Assembly (NCBI GenBank): GCA_963693315.1
Contig: OY856188.1
Location: forward strand, 196,248,379-196,312,378
Length of the DNA: 64,000 nucleotides
Direction of reading: 5' to 3'
From: Diogma glabrata
Taxonomy: Eukaryota; Arthropoda; Insecta; Diptera; Cylindrotomidae
Shown piece by piece: positions 1 to 12,100 of this stretch. A program made the position numbers and the translations under genes. The notes under the pieces were generated by a model, which did no database searches, was not told the DNA's origin, and saw only the letters and a list, made by a program, of their open reading frames with translations. How positions within the stretch are numbered: the stretch's first letter is position 1; the number at the start of each line of letters is the position of its first letter.

Positions 1-62
1 AGTCCACGACTTGAAAGAAGATCCACTCGTCCAATTGTGAAGCCCAAAAAATACCAGTAACT
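1..62 (+). pseudogene. C-terminal end of a retroelement pol/gag-pol, cut by window edge
   Basis: The first 62 bases read as the last ~19 codons of a basic, Arg/Pro/Lys-rich protein tail ending in TAA (last residues KPKKYQ). A polypurine tract and an LTR-like start follow about 100 bases later, which is the order expected at the 3' end of an LTR retroelement. Such Arg-rich tails are common at the C terminus of Ty3/gypsy and copia polyproteins. The family cannot be fixed from so short a piece. Confidence 0.45.
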
Positions 63-153
63 TAATGGTGGATACTTTAGTGTTATTTCTATGGCGAATT
101 AATTTTATTTTTATTTAATCTTTTTTTAATCCGTCTTAGAACAACATAGATCA

Positions 154-499
154 AAAGGGGGAGGATGTAACAAACGATTTTATATATGTATATGCATCTT
201 TTTACAAATGCATATGTTGGTCAGCCAAAATTGGCCTTTATTTTTCAACGTGAATAGTATGAACGGTGCCTTATTTGCAGGATCCATTTTGATGTTTGTG
301 AAAAAAAAATTATAAAAAAAAGAAAAAAACTGTAATAGAATAAAATGATATTGAAAAAACATGTTTTGTCGTCTTAAATTGAATTAATCAAAAATAAATA
401 AAAATCATTATATATATTAGTATTATAACTTACTAGAAATGAATGTATTCAATTGAATAGAATGAAAAATTGCTTTAAAAAGCGAAAGATCCGTAACAA
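154..499 (+). repeat. PPT plus 3' LTR (or solo LTR) of the left-edge element
   Basis: A purine run (AAAAGGGGGAGGA, about 154-167) is followed at once by TGTAACAAACG, the usual PPT/LTR junction. The right end is placed at ...CCGTAACA near 499, giving an LTR of about 330 bp with TG..CA ends. No second LTR is visible, so the right boundary is inferred from the terminal CA only. Confidence 0.4.
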
Positions 500-860
500 A
501 AGTTTTATCTCAATTCCGGTCGGATCGGGAATCGCATTATATATATATATATATCGTTTATTTTAAAAAAACAAAAAACTAAAAGTGTATTGCATGCACA
601 ACAAGCATTTTATTTCACAAAATTTTTCTCACTATTTACTTCTCAGCATGAGTTTTAATATATATCAGGTACATTCATTTATAATTAATTTCCGACAGGT
701 AGAAATGGGAGAAAGGGTAAATTATGTGAAAAGCATCCACACCCTCAAATACTTAACATGCATCCTTGAAATAATTAAATTTCTATAAACAAGAATTCAG
801 GTGGTTTTAGTTAAATAGACTGCATTGTTTAAAAAAAAATTTGAAAAACGGAAATTAAAA
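500..860. other. AT-rich stretch, nothing recognised
   Basis: This stretch has a short (TA)n run at 538-553 and an open frame of 67 codons without recognisable domains. It is considered non-coding. Confidence 0.5.
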
Positions 861-1677
861 TTTTTCTACTCCTATCACAGTAAATTATCAATTACATCAC
901 ACTATCCATGACATGTAAATTGATTATTTCAAAAAGTGTGCGGTAAGAAAAAAACAGTGTGCGGTAATGGATTTTCATATATATATTACGACACGCTTTT
1001 AATAAAAAGAAAAATTTTTATTTAAAAAAAAATTTGATTTTTAAAAATTAAATATTTCAATTCATTTTGACACAGAATAATGTAAAGCCTACCACAATTT
1101 GTAAACTATTTGCATTTAATTTATAATTAGTAGCTCATTTTTTCAAGTAATTATATGCGTTTGGGCATTAAAACAAAGTCGTAGAAATTAGTATATTACA
1201 TATCTAGAGTTGTAAATAGCATTTTACATGCGAGGGAAAATTTTGCGAACGAGACGCGTAGCGTCGAGTGCAGTATCTTCACGAGCATGGAAAATGCTTT
1301 ACAACTCGAGATTTGTTATATACTTTTTCTATGACTTTGTTTTAATGCCCAAACGCATATAATTACTTATAAAAATGAACTACTAATTATAAATCAAATG
1401 CAAATAGTTTACAAATTGTGGCAGGCTTTGCATTATTCTGTGTCAAAATGAATTGAAATATTTAATTTTTAAAAATCAAATTTTTCTTTAAATAAAAATT
1501 TTTCTTTTTATTAAAAGCGTGCGGCAATATATATATATGAAAATCCATTACCGCACCCTTTTTTTTACTTACCGCACGCTATTATAAATAATAATTAATA
1601 AAAAGAAAAATAATCAATTTACATGTCATGGATAGTGTGATGTACTTTATAATTTACTGTGATAGGAGTAGAAAAAA
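861..1677. repeat. Long palindrome (foldback-type), centre near 1260
   Basis: The left arm begins TTTTTCTACTCCTATCACAG and returns as its reverse complement ending near 1677. The arms can be followed inward through GTGCGGTAA, TGCCCAAACGCAT and AAAGTCGTAGAAA motifs to a GC-rich centre containing GACGCGTAGCGTC. Each arm is about 400 bp with scattered mismatches. No coding capacity was seen. It could be a foldback or MITE element. The upstream end lacks a clear target duplication. Confidence 0.7.
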
Positions 1678-1684
1678 GTATATA

Positions 1685-1810
1685 ACAAACCTCGAGCTGC
1701 AAACCATTTTCCATGCTCGTGAAGGTGCTACACTCACCGCTACGCGTCTCGTGCGCAATATTTTCACTCGCATGTAAAATGCTATATACAGCGCTAGGTA
1801 TGTAATATAT
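1685..1810. repeat. Second copy of the palindrome core
   Basis: This stretch repeats the GC-richer core of the preceding palindrome (CCATGCTCGTGAAG ... CTACGCGTCTCG ... CTCGCATGTAAAATGCT) and is itself self-complementary. The locus is therefore a stack of at least one and a half head-to-head units directly upstream of the gypsy insertion at 1853. Confidence 0.6.
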
Positions 1811-1852
1811 TATTTGTAAGAATTTTATTTTCAAAACGAGAAATTATGCTAT

Positions 1853-2199
1853 TGTTGTGTCAACACAACCTGACACACAGCCTAATTTCATATCTTCATC
1901 ATATGATAGCACTTTTGTCGATTGGGTAAATTTCCCCCTCCAAATTGATTCTTAAAAAGGCAGATAATTACAAAACAACAAAAGATCGTTCTATTTGTTC
2001 ACTGTCCAGCAGCGAGAATACATCGGTAAGAAACCTTACAATTTTATATAATTAAAAATAAATAATATAATCATTAACATTGTAAATATATATATATAAA
2101 AAAAGTATAAATAAATAAATAATTATTGTAAAATAAATTAGAGAAGTAAAAACATTGGTTATTTCACTATTAACTAAAACAAAACATTTAATCATAACA
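1853..2199 (+). repeat. gypsy-1 5' LTR
   Basis: 347 bp, starting TGTTGTGTCAACACAACC (a short inverted repeat, TGTTGTG/CACAACC) and ending TAATCATAACA. The R/U5 part is AT-rich with a short (TA)n. It matches 9410-9755 apart from a few substitutions. Confidence 0.93.
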
Positions 2200-2202
2200 A
2201 AA

Positions 2203-2219
2203 TGGTGACAGCGATGTGG
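2203..2219 (+). promoter_or_regulatory. gypsy-1 primer binding site
   Basis: TGGTGACAGCGATGTGG begins three bases after the LTR end. TGG at this place pairs with the CCA end of a tRNA. I cannot name the tRNA from the sequence. Confidence 0.75.
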
Positions 2220-4018
2220 ATAAATAAACTACGTTATCAAAACTTTCAAAATCATTTTATAATTTTTTAAATAAAAGTGAACAAATAAATAAATTTAAAT
2301 AAAAAAAAATCATCTAAAGGGTTATCGATTGTGTCTCGTTTGCAAAAACAAAAAAAAAATTTTTTATATACATTTATGTATATATGTACATATATAGTTG
2401 ATCATAAAAAAAAAAACTCAACCTAGCGAAATTGGGAATTGACCAACAACACGACATCATCATCACACCATTATCGAGAAACCAACAATCTCAAGTTTGA
2501 GATAAATACATAAAATTCTCCAAAACATAAATTTTTACATTAAACTAATTATTGTCTTTTTCTTCCCAAATCGGTGCTCATCATTACAACAACATCGTAA
2601 AATCAATTGGTTTGGTTTCATACATCGGAGTCATTACCACAATAATCAAATCAACACATCAACAGTCAAATCAAAATCAATTGGTTTGCTTTATGAGAGG
2701 AAATTTTCAACAAAATACATAGCAAATACCTGTGGATTAAACAAATCTAACCGTTGGAGTTAAAATTGATGAAGAGATAATACAGTTACTACAAACATAT
2801 GAATTGAATCAAGTTCATCAAAAGTCGTCTCCTAATCCTGTTAACTAAACAAATAATAAGTATTAATAAAAACGAGGTATGTACTTGGTTATGTTATAGT
2901 TCTGCAAGTGCTAAATTGTTAATTTTATATAAAAATAATTGAATTTTCTCACTCCTTGAAAGAAAAGAAATAGTATAGTTGTTGTGCATAGTGTTTCAAT
3001 GATTTTGTTGTGATGAATCATATGTTAAATTCCCAAATAACCTTCAAAAGGACAATTCAAAAAAAAATATTATTACATTTGAGAATTGAATTAAAATATT
3101 TATGTGTAGTTTTTAATTATCCGAGAGCTTCCAAAAGTAATTTGTTTAAAAGGTTTTGTTTATAATTGTGCTTAAGTGTTTGGAAGACTCATTCCTTTCT
3201 TTTATTATGTAAAATTAAAATATTGTGAGTTAAAAGTTTCTTTTGTTCGTGTTGAGCTAAACTAAATAAGGTGTAAGTTTTGTTTTTTTTTCTTTTTGGT
3301 TATAATCGTGGCATTTAAAAACCATTTCCAGAAAAAATTTAATTTTTTTTCAATTGTACGCAATTTAATATCGAAAAACAATTGTTGTGAGAATTTTTCC
3401 TTAATGTATATGGAGAACGTAAGCACAAAAATTTTTATTATGCTTATCAAATCGTTTAATTTTTTTTGAGTTTAATTTCGATCCTTTAAATATAATCGAT
3501 TGAAACTATTGTAGTTTTAATAAACGGTTGAGTTGAATCAATCGATAAGTTCGATTTCGATAGGGTTTCGCCTTTGATTCATAATCGATTAATTTAGTTT
3601 TGGATCATCGATGTTTAATTTAATTTTTTTTTCATTCATTAACATTTATTAATCAATTGAAAATTCTCGATATTGATTTTGTTGTTGTTGATCGAGAACA
3701 TTTAAAAAAAAAAGAGAGAGAAAATAATAGTGGGTGTTCGAGCATTCTACTTTTAATTTGTGTAATTAAATTGATTAAATTAAATCAGTTTTTTCAACAA
3801 ACTAACGTAAAATTGATGAAGTTTGCTAAGAATGGTTTCCGATCTTATTGTTTAAATTATACGCGAAATTCAATCCGCCGTCAACTTTAATAGAACTCAA
3901 TTACTACAAGGAAAATTATTGGAAATATTTAAAAAAAAATTTTTTTCTTGTTGTCGGGTTAAAGAATTTCAACCAAGGTTCAAAATTTTTGTTTCTGTTT
4001 ACTCTTTGGAAATTGTTG
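2220..4018 (+). other. Unusually long gypsy-1 leader between PBS and gag
   Basis: About 1.8 kb of AT-rich sequence lies between the PBS and the first plausible gag ATG. It contains several short upstream frames and repeats of ATCGATT-type words near 3490-3610. The frame leading into gag is open from about 3848, so gag may start earlier. No domain was seen in this part. Confidence 0.6.
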
Positions 4019-5242
4019 ATGCCCGACTCCAGTTCAGATGAGTACGATTCGTCAAAATCGGTGGTAGTCCTCAACAATTCTGAAGCAAGCCCAGTTAACA
4101 TTAGTTCTGAATCAGATAAATCAATAGTAGTGGCTACAAATTTAGATCAAGAGAATTGTTTATCAGAAGATCAACAAAATTTGATGAACATACAAAAACC
4201 TTTTCAAATAAAAGCTGAAACTGAACTAGATACTCCTAAAGGCCCACTTGGTCCTATTACAGATAGTGAATCTGAAGATTCCGAAGATTCAGACATGTCT
4301 TCATTAAGCGTTGAAACCGCATTAAAAATAATTCCAGATTTTGATGGAAATCCTTCAATGCTCCATAAATTCTTATCCTGTTGCGAATACGTTTATGCTC
4401 CTTTGAAACCCGGTGATCGTCAACAATTTATAGATTTGTTAAACTGTAGATTATCTGGAAAAGCGTATGAAATTGTAAAATTTGAAAAATTCACAGACTA
4501 GGAAGAACTAAAGGCCAAAATAAAATCTACCTGCAAAGAAATTCGTTCGCAAGAACAACTACAAATTGAGCTTGTAAATATTCGGCAATTAAGAAACGAA
4601 GATGTTAGAACTTATGCGGATCGCGTAGAACAATTATTGATGGAACTTAACGAGGTTACAATTTCTAACGAAGGTACAAAATCTGCAAGTGTAATAAAGA
4701 GCATGAATTCTAAAACAGCCCTAAAGTCATTTCAGGAAGGTTTAACTAACTCTACGAAACTTATCGTCAAGGCTTGTAGATTTACTGACTTTAAAGAGGC
4801 TGTTCAAAAGGCAATTGAAGAGGAAACAATTTTAAGACAATGTTCCCAACCACAAGGTTTTGTTCCTCAATCCAATTCTGCTGTAACTAAATGTCAAATT
4901 TGTAGGAAATCTGGCCATACAGCAGAAAAATGTTTTTCGAGATTCTTAAATCAACCTCCCAGATTCCCTCCTCGTTCCGCTAACACTGCTAATATTTCTT
5001 CAAATCAAGAACGATCCGTAAGATATTTTAGTATTTCCTGTGCTTATTGTAAAAAACCAGGTCATCACATTCGTGATTGTCGACTTAAAATTCGAGCGGA
5101 TTCTAAGAAAGAACAAGCTATTAATCTAAACAGTCAGCCATCTACATCTTCTTCCAGTCAATCCAAACCATTTTCGGGAAACTTTTCGCGACTCGATCAG
5201 CAACAACCGAGCACGCCTGCTCGAGTCAGCAATACGAAATAA
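4019..5242 (+). pseudogene. gag: gypsy-1 gag, one nonsense codon
   Basis: Gag makes the capsid/nucleocapsid of the intracellular particle. I chose the ATG at 4019 because the acidic MPDSSSDEYD start is followed by a Ser/Glu-rich N terminus. A capsid-like helical region follows (FDGNPSMLHKFLSCCEYV; later NEDVRTYADRVEQLL). Two CCHC zinc knuckles lie near the C terminus (CQICRKSGHTAEKC at about 4891 and CAYCKKPGHHIRDC at about 5038). A TAG at 4499-4501 interrupts the frame, which then continues in register to TAA at 5240-5242. Full length would be about 407 residues. The gag stop and the pol start overlap as TAATG. Confidence 0.88.
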
Positions 5243-8200
5243 TGTGTGCGAATTCACAACCTATACAAATTAATCAGAGTTATAAAGAAAATATTAAATT
5301 AACTTTTGAAGAGTCAGATCCCTTTCAAATATCGGCAAGTCCTTTCAGCACTTCAAATGAAGAATCTTTACATTATCCCTTGTCGAATACCTTAACATCT
5401 GACTTGAATTCAGTTAAAAAAAACTTTAATTCTTTTAATGAATTGGTTACAAATTCAGAAAGTGATGAAACTTCACAGGAATTTTTGCCAACCCTTGATT
5501 CAATTAAATTAAATTTGGATAATCTTAATGAATCATCTCCTTCTGAAAATTTTTTATCACAAACTATTGAAAATTCTTTAGTTTCTTCTGATCCTTCTTC
5601 GTATGAACCTTGCAATATTTTGAATATAAAAGCAAATAATAATTCTGACAATATAATTGACAATAACTCAAATATTGTCGTTGTCTCAATCATGATTACC
5701 AATAATTTCAGTAACAAAAAATACATTGACCTTTCGATTGACTTTCTCAATGGAAGTAATTTAAAGTTTCTGGTCGATACTGGTGCTGACATCAGTTTAG
5801 TAAAAAGAAATTATGTCCAAAATACTACGATATTTAATTCTGATCTTAAATGTAGAGTAAAAGGTATTACTACTGGTTTTGTGGATACTTTTGGAGTGTG
5901 TGACGCCAACATAAAACTTCCTAATTCTATTAACATTTCCCATCCATTCCATTTAGTAGATGATGACTTCCCTATTTCTTGTGCCGGGATACTTGGAAAT
6001 GACTTCTTGGAAATAAATAAGTGTAAACTAGATTTTGAAAACCACACTTTGGAAATAAAATTTAACAACGCTTCTCACTGTATTTCCCTTACGTCTAATT
6101 TGCCAAAAATTTCTCTCCCTGCTAGATCAGAAAAATATGTTTCCATACCATTGGATTTTCATTCAGAACATGACTATCTGTGTACATCGCATGAACTGAT
6201 ACCAGGTATATTCATTGCTAATTCCTTACTTCGTCCTGTTAATAATGTAGCTTCCTTTAGTATTATTAATACCACTGAAAATTCAGTGGATCTCGATAAT
6301 TATTGTCTCAATATTGAAGACGCTAATAACTATAATATTTTTGAAATCAATTCTTGGAAAGATTCAATTGAAAATCGATTAACTAAACTTGAAAACGAAA
6401 TCGATGTTCAAGATCTTAACAATGAAGAAAAATCTTCTATCTTGAACATCTGTCGAGAGTTCAACGATATTTTTTTATTAGATGGTGATAGTCTATCATA
6501 TACAGACGCCACAACTCATGAAATTCCAACTTATCCTAATACGAAGCCAATCCATGTTAGACCTTATCGCTTGCCTGAAGCAACAAAGTCTGAAATCAAC
6601 AAACAGGTTGATAAAATGTTGAAAGAAAGTATTATAGAACCAAGTAAATCTGCATGGAATTTTCCCCTTTTGGTAGTACCAAAAAAATCACTAACTAATG
6701 AAAGGAAATGGAGAGTAGTAGTAGATTTTAGAAAGTTAAACGAAGTTACTCAGAATGAAGTGTTCCCGCTTCCGAATATTAGTGATATTTTGGATCAATT
6801 GGGAAAATGTAATTACTTTAGCACAATTGATCTTGCAAATGGTTACCATCAGGTTCTCCTTGATCCTAAAGATAAACACAAAACAGCATTTAGCACAAAT
6901 CTAGGGCAGTTCCACTTCAATCGTATGTCCTTCGGCCTGAAGGGAGCTCCAGCCACATTTCAACGACTTATGAATACTATATTGTCCGGATTAAATGGAA
7001 TTAAATGCTTTGTATATCTGGACGATGTGGTTGTATATGGCGTTTCCCTTCAAGATCACAATGAAAAGTTATATTTCGTATTTAAATGTTTTCGTCAAAA
7101 TAATTTAAAACTTAATCCAGCAAAATGTAAATTTCTTAGGAAAGAAATATTTTATCTCGGACATATCATTACTCGTTTTGGCATAAAGCCAGACCCTGCT
7201 AAACTAACCGCTATTCAGAGTTATCCTGTTCCCAAAAATCCAAAAGAAATCAAATCATTTCTCGGTCTCTCTGGCTATTACCGTAGATTTATTGAAAAAT
7301 TTTCAGGCATAGCCAAACCGTTAACTTCTCTTCTAAAAAAGGATGTACCTTTCATATGGAGTGCATTTTGCGATGAATCCTTCCGAATTCTAAAAGACCG
7401 TTTAATGAATCCACCCATACTTCAGTACCCTGATTTTTCCAAACCTTTTACTATCACCTGCGATGCTAGTGACTTCGCCATTGGATCAGTTTTGTCCCAG
7501 GATGACTTACCTATTGCATATGCTAGTAGGGTATTAAATTCCGCAGAAAAAAATTATTCGACGGTAGAAAAGGAACTTTTAGCTATAGTCTGGGCAGTTC
7601 AACAGTTTAGACCATATGTTTATGGTACAAAATTTGTCATAGAAACAGACCATAAACCTTTGATTTGGCTCTGTAGCATAAAAAATCCCTCATCTAGACT
7701 AATTCGCTGGCGCATAAAGTTAGATGAGTACGATTACGAGATAATTCACAAATCAGGAAACCTAAACAGTAACGCCGACGCACTGAGTCGCATTCAAGTT
7801 GAAACCCCAAATTTTCCAGAAATTAATGTTCTAACGCGATCGAAAATGAAGTCTTTACAACCTGAAATCGAAACTCCTATGGTCGATGACTGAGCAGACG
7901 AATCAATTTCTGAAGAACCTATTCAGGCGAATTTTCCTTCGAATTTGGACCACACAATCAAGTTAGAAAACGAAGATCAAATTAAAAAGGTTATTAAAGA
8001 GTTTCATGATAATCCGCTAGGTGGTCATATGGGCATTCAAAGGACATATAATCGTATCAAAGCTTATTATTCGTTTCCAAAAATGTTATCACAACTTTCA
8101 AATTATACTAAATCTTGTGAATCCTGTCAAGTAAACAAATCTTCAAAGCCTAACAAAATTCCTTTAAAAATAACTACAACTTCCAGCCGTCCCTTTGAAA

Positions 8201-9018
8201 AAATTTTTATGGATATTGTAGGACCTCTTTCAAGCACATATAATAATAATAGTTGCATTCTGACAATTCAGGATGACTTATCAAAATATTCACTAGGCAT
8301 TGCACTTCCCAACCAAGAAGCTAAAACCATTGCCAGGGCTTTTGTGGAGCATTTTTTATGTAAATTTGGAGCGCCAAGTTTTTTGTTAACTGATCAAGGC
8401 ACGAATTTTACTAGTAATTTATTTACTCATACATGTAAAATGCTAAAGATCACGAAGTTGCAAACGACTGCGTATCATCCCCAAACAAATGGAGCGTTAG
8501 AGCGTTCCCACAAAACTTTAGGAGATTACTTAAGAAATTTTTCTAAAAAGGATCCCTTAAGTTGGGACACATGGATACATTACGCCATGTTTTGCTATAA
8601 CTCCACTCCTCACAGTTCTACAAATTATATGCCTTTCGAAATACTATATGGGTTTAAACCTCAGATACCTGGTTCATTAATGAAGTGTGATAAAATTTCC
8701 TATAATTACGATGATTATTTAACCGAACTCAGAATCCGATTGGGAGATTCATACATGGCGGCACGAGAAAATTTAATTACTTCTAAGGAAAAATCCAAGC
8801 AATATTATGATCGCAACGCACGATCTGTTTCTTTTTCGGTTGGTCAGTTAGTGCTTTTAAAAAATGAAGCAAAAAAAGGGAAACTGTCTCCTCTTTGGTT
8901 AGGGCCGTACGAAGTAAAGGAAATTAATTCAAATGAAAATACCACAATTCAAATGGGAAAGTCAGCAAAGGTTATTCACAACAACCGTCTTAAACTCTTT
9001 CAAGGAAAAGAATCTTAA
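5242..9018 (+). pseudogene. pol: gypsy-1 pol: protease, RT, RNase H, integrase; one nonsense codon
   Basis: The order of domains is clear. The aspartic protease has LVDTGADISLV (about 5770). The reverse transcriptase has the catalytic YLDDVVVYG (about 7015) and a FGLKGAPATFQ motif. RNase H has TCDASDFAIGSVLSQ and ETDHKPLIWL. The integrase has an HHCC zinc site (HDNPLGGH...CESCQ, about 8005-8135), a DDE core (FMDIVGPL, TDQGTNF, GALERSH) and a C-terminal GPY/F module (LWLGPYEV). A TGA at 7891-7893, between RNase H and integrase, breaks the frame, but the integrase continues in the same register to TAA at 9016-9018. About 1258 codons in total. Pol starts on the ATG that overlaps the gag stop, in the -1 frame relative to gag. 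No slippery heptamer was seen there. Confidence 0.93.
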
Positions 9019-9394
9019 AAAAAAAATATCTAAAAATTTGTTCCAATAATGTTAAAAAAAAATATAAATAAAAAAAAAGATATATACTATTTTCGTTAAT
9101 GTAAATATATCTCTGTAGAACTTAAACATGACTAATTATGTATGTTAAAAATAACTAATTATATATGTTCATTGTAAATAAAATAAAAAATAATAAAATT
9201 AAATTCTAACAAGCAAACAAAAACACAAAGTAAAAACAATGTTATACGTTAATTATAAATTTTTACTATTTCATTTTTATTGTAATATTATAATGTAATA
9301 TAAAATAATTTTCATTAATTAAGTTTTAAATGTCTTGCTGCTGGAGATCGGTTCTAATTTTTTTAAAAAAAAGATAATCTAAGGGAATATCTTT

Positions 9395-9409
9395 TACTTT
9401 GGGGGTAGG
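9395..9409 (+). promoter_or_regulatory. gypsy-1 polypurine tract
   Basis: The tract (ACTTTGGGGGTAGG) directly precedes the 3' LTR and is the expected primer for plus-strand synthesis. About 390 bp of AT-rich 3' untranslated sequence separate it from the pol stop. Confidence 0.7.
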
Positions 9410-9755
9410 TGTTGTGTAAACACAACCTGACACACAGCCTAATTTCATATCTTCATCATATGATAGCACTTTTATCGATTGGGTAAATTTCCCCCTCCAA
9501 ATTGATTCTTAAAAAGGCAGATAATTACAAAACAACAAAAGATCGTTCTATTTGTTCACTGTCCAGCAACGAGACTACATCGGTAAGAAACCTTACAATT
9601 TTATATAATTAAAAATAAATAATATAATCATTAACATTGTAAATATATATATATAAAAAAGTATAAATAAATAAATAATTATTGTAAAATAAATTAGAGA
9701 AGTAAAAACATTGGTTATTTCACTATTAACTAAAACAAAACATTTAATCATAACA
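9410..9755 (+). repeat. gypsy-1 3' LTR
   Basis: 346 bp, nearly identical to 1853-2199. Differences seen are C/A in the initial inverted repeat, G/A before ATCGATT-like sequence, two in the CAGCAGCGAGAATAC region, and one A fewer in a poly-A run. It is followed by the target duplication CTAT. Confidence 0.93.
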
Positions 9756-9759
9756 CTAT

Positions 9760-10904
9760 TGAGAAACTTCCGATTTAAATTCAGAATTAATTACACATTT
9801 TTCTTCTGGAAAAAAATGTGCTAAAAAGTGCAGTTACCTTCAACAGCGCCATCTTTTAAAATATTATTTAAGTTTAGAACAGTTTTAAAAAATTACTTCA
9901 ACATTTTTAATAACTTTTTTTATAAGGCCTATCAATTACCTTTCTAATGAGCTATAAATGACTTAAATCGGTTTAGTCAATCGTTAGCAATCGGTAGCCA
10001 AAGATACTAATGTTTCGCCAACCCGTAAAACTTTGCTACCACCCTGTGTCATCCCCAGAGCGAAATTTCATTTTTCAAAAGAAAAGGTATTTTTTTTGTC
10101 ATTGGCTATCTGTGTATGAAATTTCATCGAAATCAGAAGGGGTCGGGAACATCGATGTTGCGGTGACGTGGAATTGCTCTATATATGTATCTGTGACCCA
10201 CGGTTATAATATGAGAATGCAAGAATCACCGTGTTTCGCAATACCTTTCAAGTACTTGAGCCATTTAACCCAATTTCGCTTGATACGCTATTTAATGGGT
10301 GATACTAAATTACATTACCTTAATGGAAGTTATATGTCCTCTAAACGATAGACAATTCTTAGGTTTACTACAAATTTTTTAATTGTCAGAACAGAATTAC
10401 AACAGTAGAGATACATAAATATTTCCATAATATTTGTGTACAGATGTATATCTATATTGATTTTGTATTAAAACTTGTTTCCTACAAAGTAATGCGAAAA
10501 AATTACATATAAGAAATTACCCATTGGAGGAAGATTAGATGTCTTCAACATAATAAAATCAAAATAATATTTACAACTTCACCCTATAAACAAATTTTAT
10601 TTTCCATTTTATTTCAAAGATAATTTTTAATAAATAAAATTTTATTATAAACATTTCACGAATTCCATAAAAACGTTTAAAAATTAATGTCGATAACATT
10701 GTTGTATGTCGTATTTAATGTTTGCGTTTGGTAATGTATATTTGTTAAAGTTTTATGATCACTTGAAGATTAAGGGTTATTCTTGAAGTGACATTAACTC
10801 AAATGAAATACTTGTTTAGACAGTTTTATAAACCATATTCTCTCACAAATACTTATTCTTTACTAGTAATTTACATTTCATAATATCGTTATTGATGGAG
10901 TAGG
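9760..10904. other. No gene recognised; weak 113-codon open frame
   Basis: The open frame at 10010-10351 (plus) has no recognisable domain. The surrounding words (ATGAAATTTCATCGAAATCAG, CGGTGACGTGGAATTGCTC) look like decayed repeat sequence. I do not call it a gene. Confidence 0.4.
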
Positions 10905-11232
10905 ATTCTTTTGATTTTTCGATCTGTGAACATCTAGGCAAGTTATCTATCATTCCGAGTCTGTATCATAACATCGAAAAATCAAATCATTGAATCGTGT
11001 CATAGAACCGAAAATCAGTAGACCGTAAGTTCATAACACCGAATTTCATATCCTCGAACGGTTTTGAAATGGAAAAATCATTAGATCGAAATATCATTTC
11101 ACCGAAAATTCATTTCGTCGAAAAGTCATTGCATCGAAATATTACATCACTGAAAATCATATAAGCGAAAAATTAATTCATAAAATTGAAAAATCAATTA
11201 TAATTATCATAATCATATAGTCGAAAAACAGA
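10905..11232 (+). repeat. Degenerate minisatellite of TCGAAAAATCATT-like words
   Basis: Words of the form ATCGAAA(A)ATCATT, variably spaced by about 15-20 bases, fill this stretch. Substituted versions are present (CACCGAAAATTCATTTCGTCG, GCATCGAAATATTACATC). The same words occur as the reverse complement at 11540-11625 and 12368-12535. Confidence 0.6.
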
Positions 11233-11539
11233 GTAAACTCTACACACAGATTAAAATGCCAGATAGCCGGCAGAATATTTAAGCAATTATATTGATTTGT
11301 GTTATATTTCTGTTCCAAATTGTTATTGTTTCAGGGTTTTGGAGTGATTTGAGAGTGTGGATGTGGAACTTTCATATATTCAGAGTATTTTTTCATTCAC
11401 ACCAATGACATACAAAATTTACAGATTTAAAAAAAATCGACCAGTAAATGTACATTTTCAAAATAATTACCAAATTTAAATGTACTGCGTATATCTGTCC
11501 TTTCAATATTTTTATTTGTGAGAAGAGCAATACCCTGTT

Positions 11540-11625
11540 ATCGAATATATGATTTTTCGATGTAATGATTTATTTATCGTGTCGAAAATTTTCGATGTTA
11601 TGATATTTCGAAATGATCTTTAATT
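11540..11625 (-). repeat. Inverted copy of the TCGAAA-type minisatellite
   Basis: The words are GATTTTTCGATGTAATGATT, GTGTCGAAAATTTTCGATG and similar, the reverse orientation of the 10905-11232 block. Confidence 0.5.
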
Positions 11626-11635
11626 CGGTTGTTAT

Positions 11636-12100
11636 TGTTACGTTTTTCTAACCTTCCTTCGAATTGGCCTTACTTTCAAATAAACGCAATTCCCAATCTC
11701 CTTCTGAGTTCGATCACCGATTAGTAAGCAAACACACCAGGTTTTAATAAGCATTTAACTCCTTAATTGTTCCACAACAACAGGAAACAATATTCCGCAA
11801 GAAATATTCCTAACTAGAATATTCTGTCAACAGCTTCAAAACTCCAACGGTTTATTGTAGAAATTTCCAGTTCACAGCTTCCAAAAGAATACACAAAATA
11901 CTTTTAATAAATAACACTTAAAACTTTATTTACAAAAACTAATCAAAAAACTTCTTCTATTAACACGGTTTTATTTGGACGATACTGCGTTTCGTTTACA
12001 ATTAATCCCATTCTGCCTAAAACACCAGCTTAAATACAAAATTCAGTACACTCTAGAAAAATCTACCTTACTCTAACCTTCTCTTTGCGAATTTTCCATA
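11636..12100 (-). repeat. Possible solo LTR or LTR-like block
   Basis: On the minus strand this block has a TATA-like GTATTTAAGCTGG (about 12039-12027), followed by several AATAAA signals (near 11975, 11935 and 11858), and ends ...AACGTAACA. That order resembles U3-R-U5. A similar word, CTAACCTTCYYTYCGAATT, occurs near both ends (about 11649 and 12072). No target duplication or second LTR was found, so this is tentative. Confidence 0.3.

Larger units (their letters stand above)
1853..9755 (+). mobile_element. Full-length Ty3/gypsy LTR retrotransposon (gypsy-1)
   Basis: The element has two LTRs (1853-2199 and 9410-9755), a PBS, gag, pol in the order protease, RT, RNase H, integrase, and a PPT. 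It is flanked by the 4 bp target duplication CTAT (1849-1852 and 9756-9759). There is no env frame. The LTRs differ at about four positions plus a one-base indel, so insertion is fairly recent. Gag and pol each carry one in-frame nonsense codon, so this copy is probably not autonomous. The domain order and the GPY/F module at the integrase C terminus are those of Ty3/gypsy. Confidence 0.95.

Noticed and set aside
10010..10351. 113-codon plus-strand frame
   Set aside because: No domain, and surrounding words look like decayed dispersed repeat.
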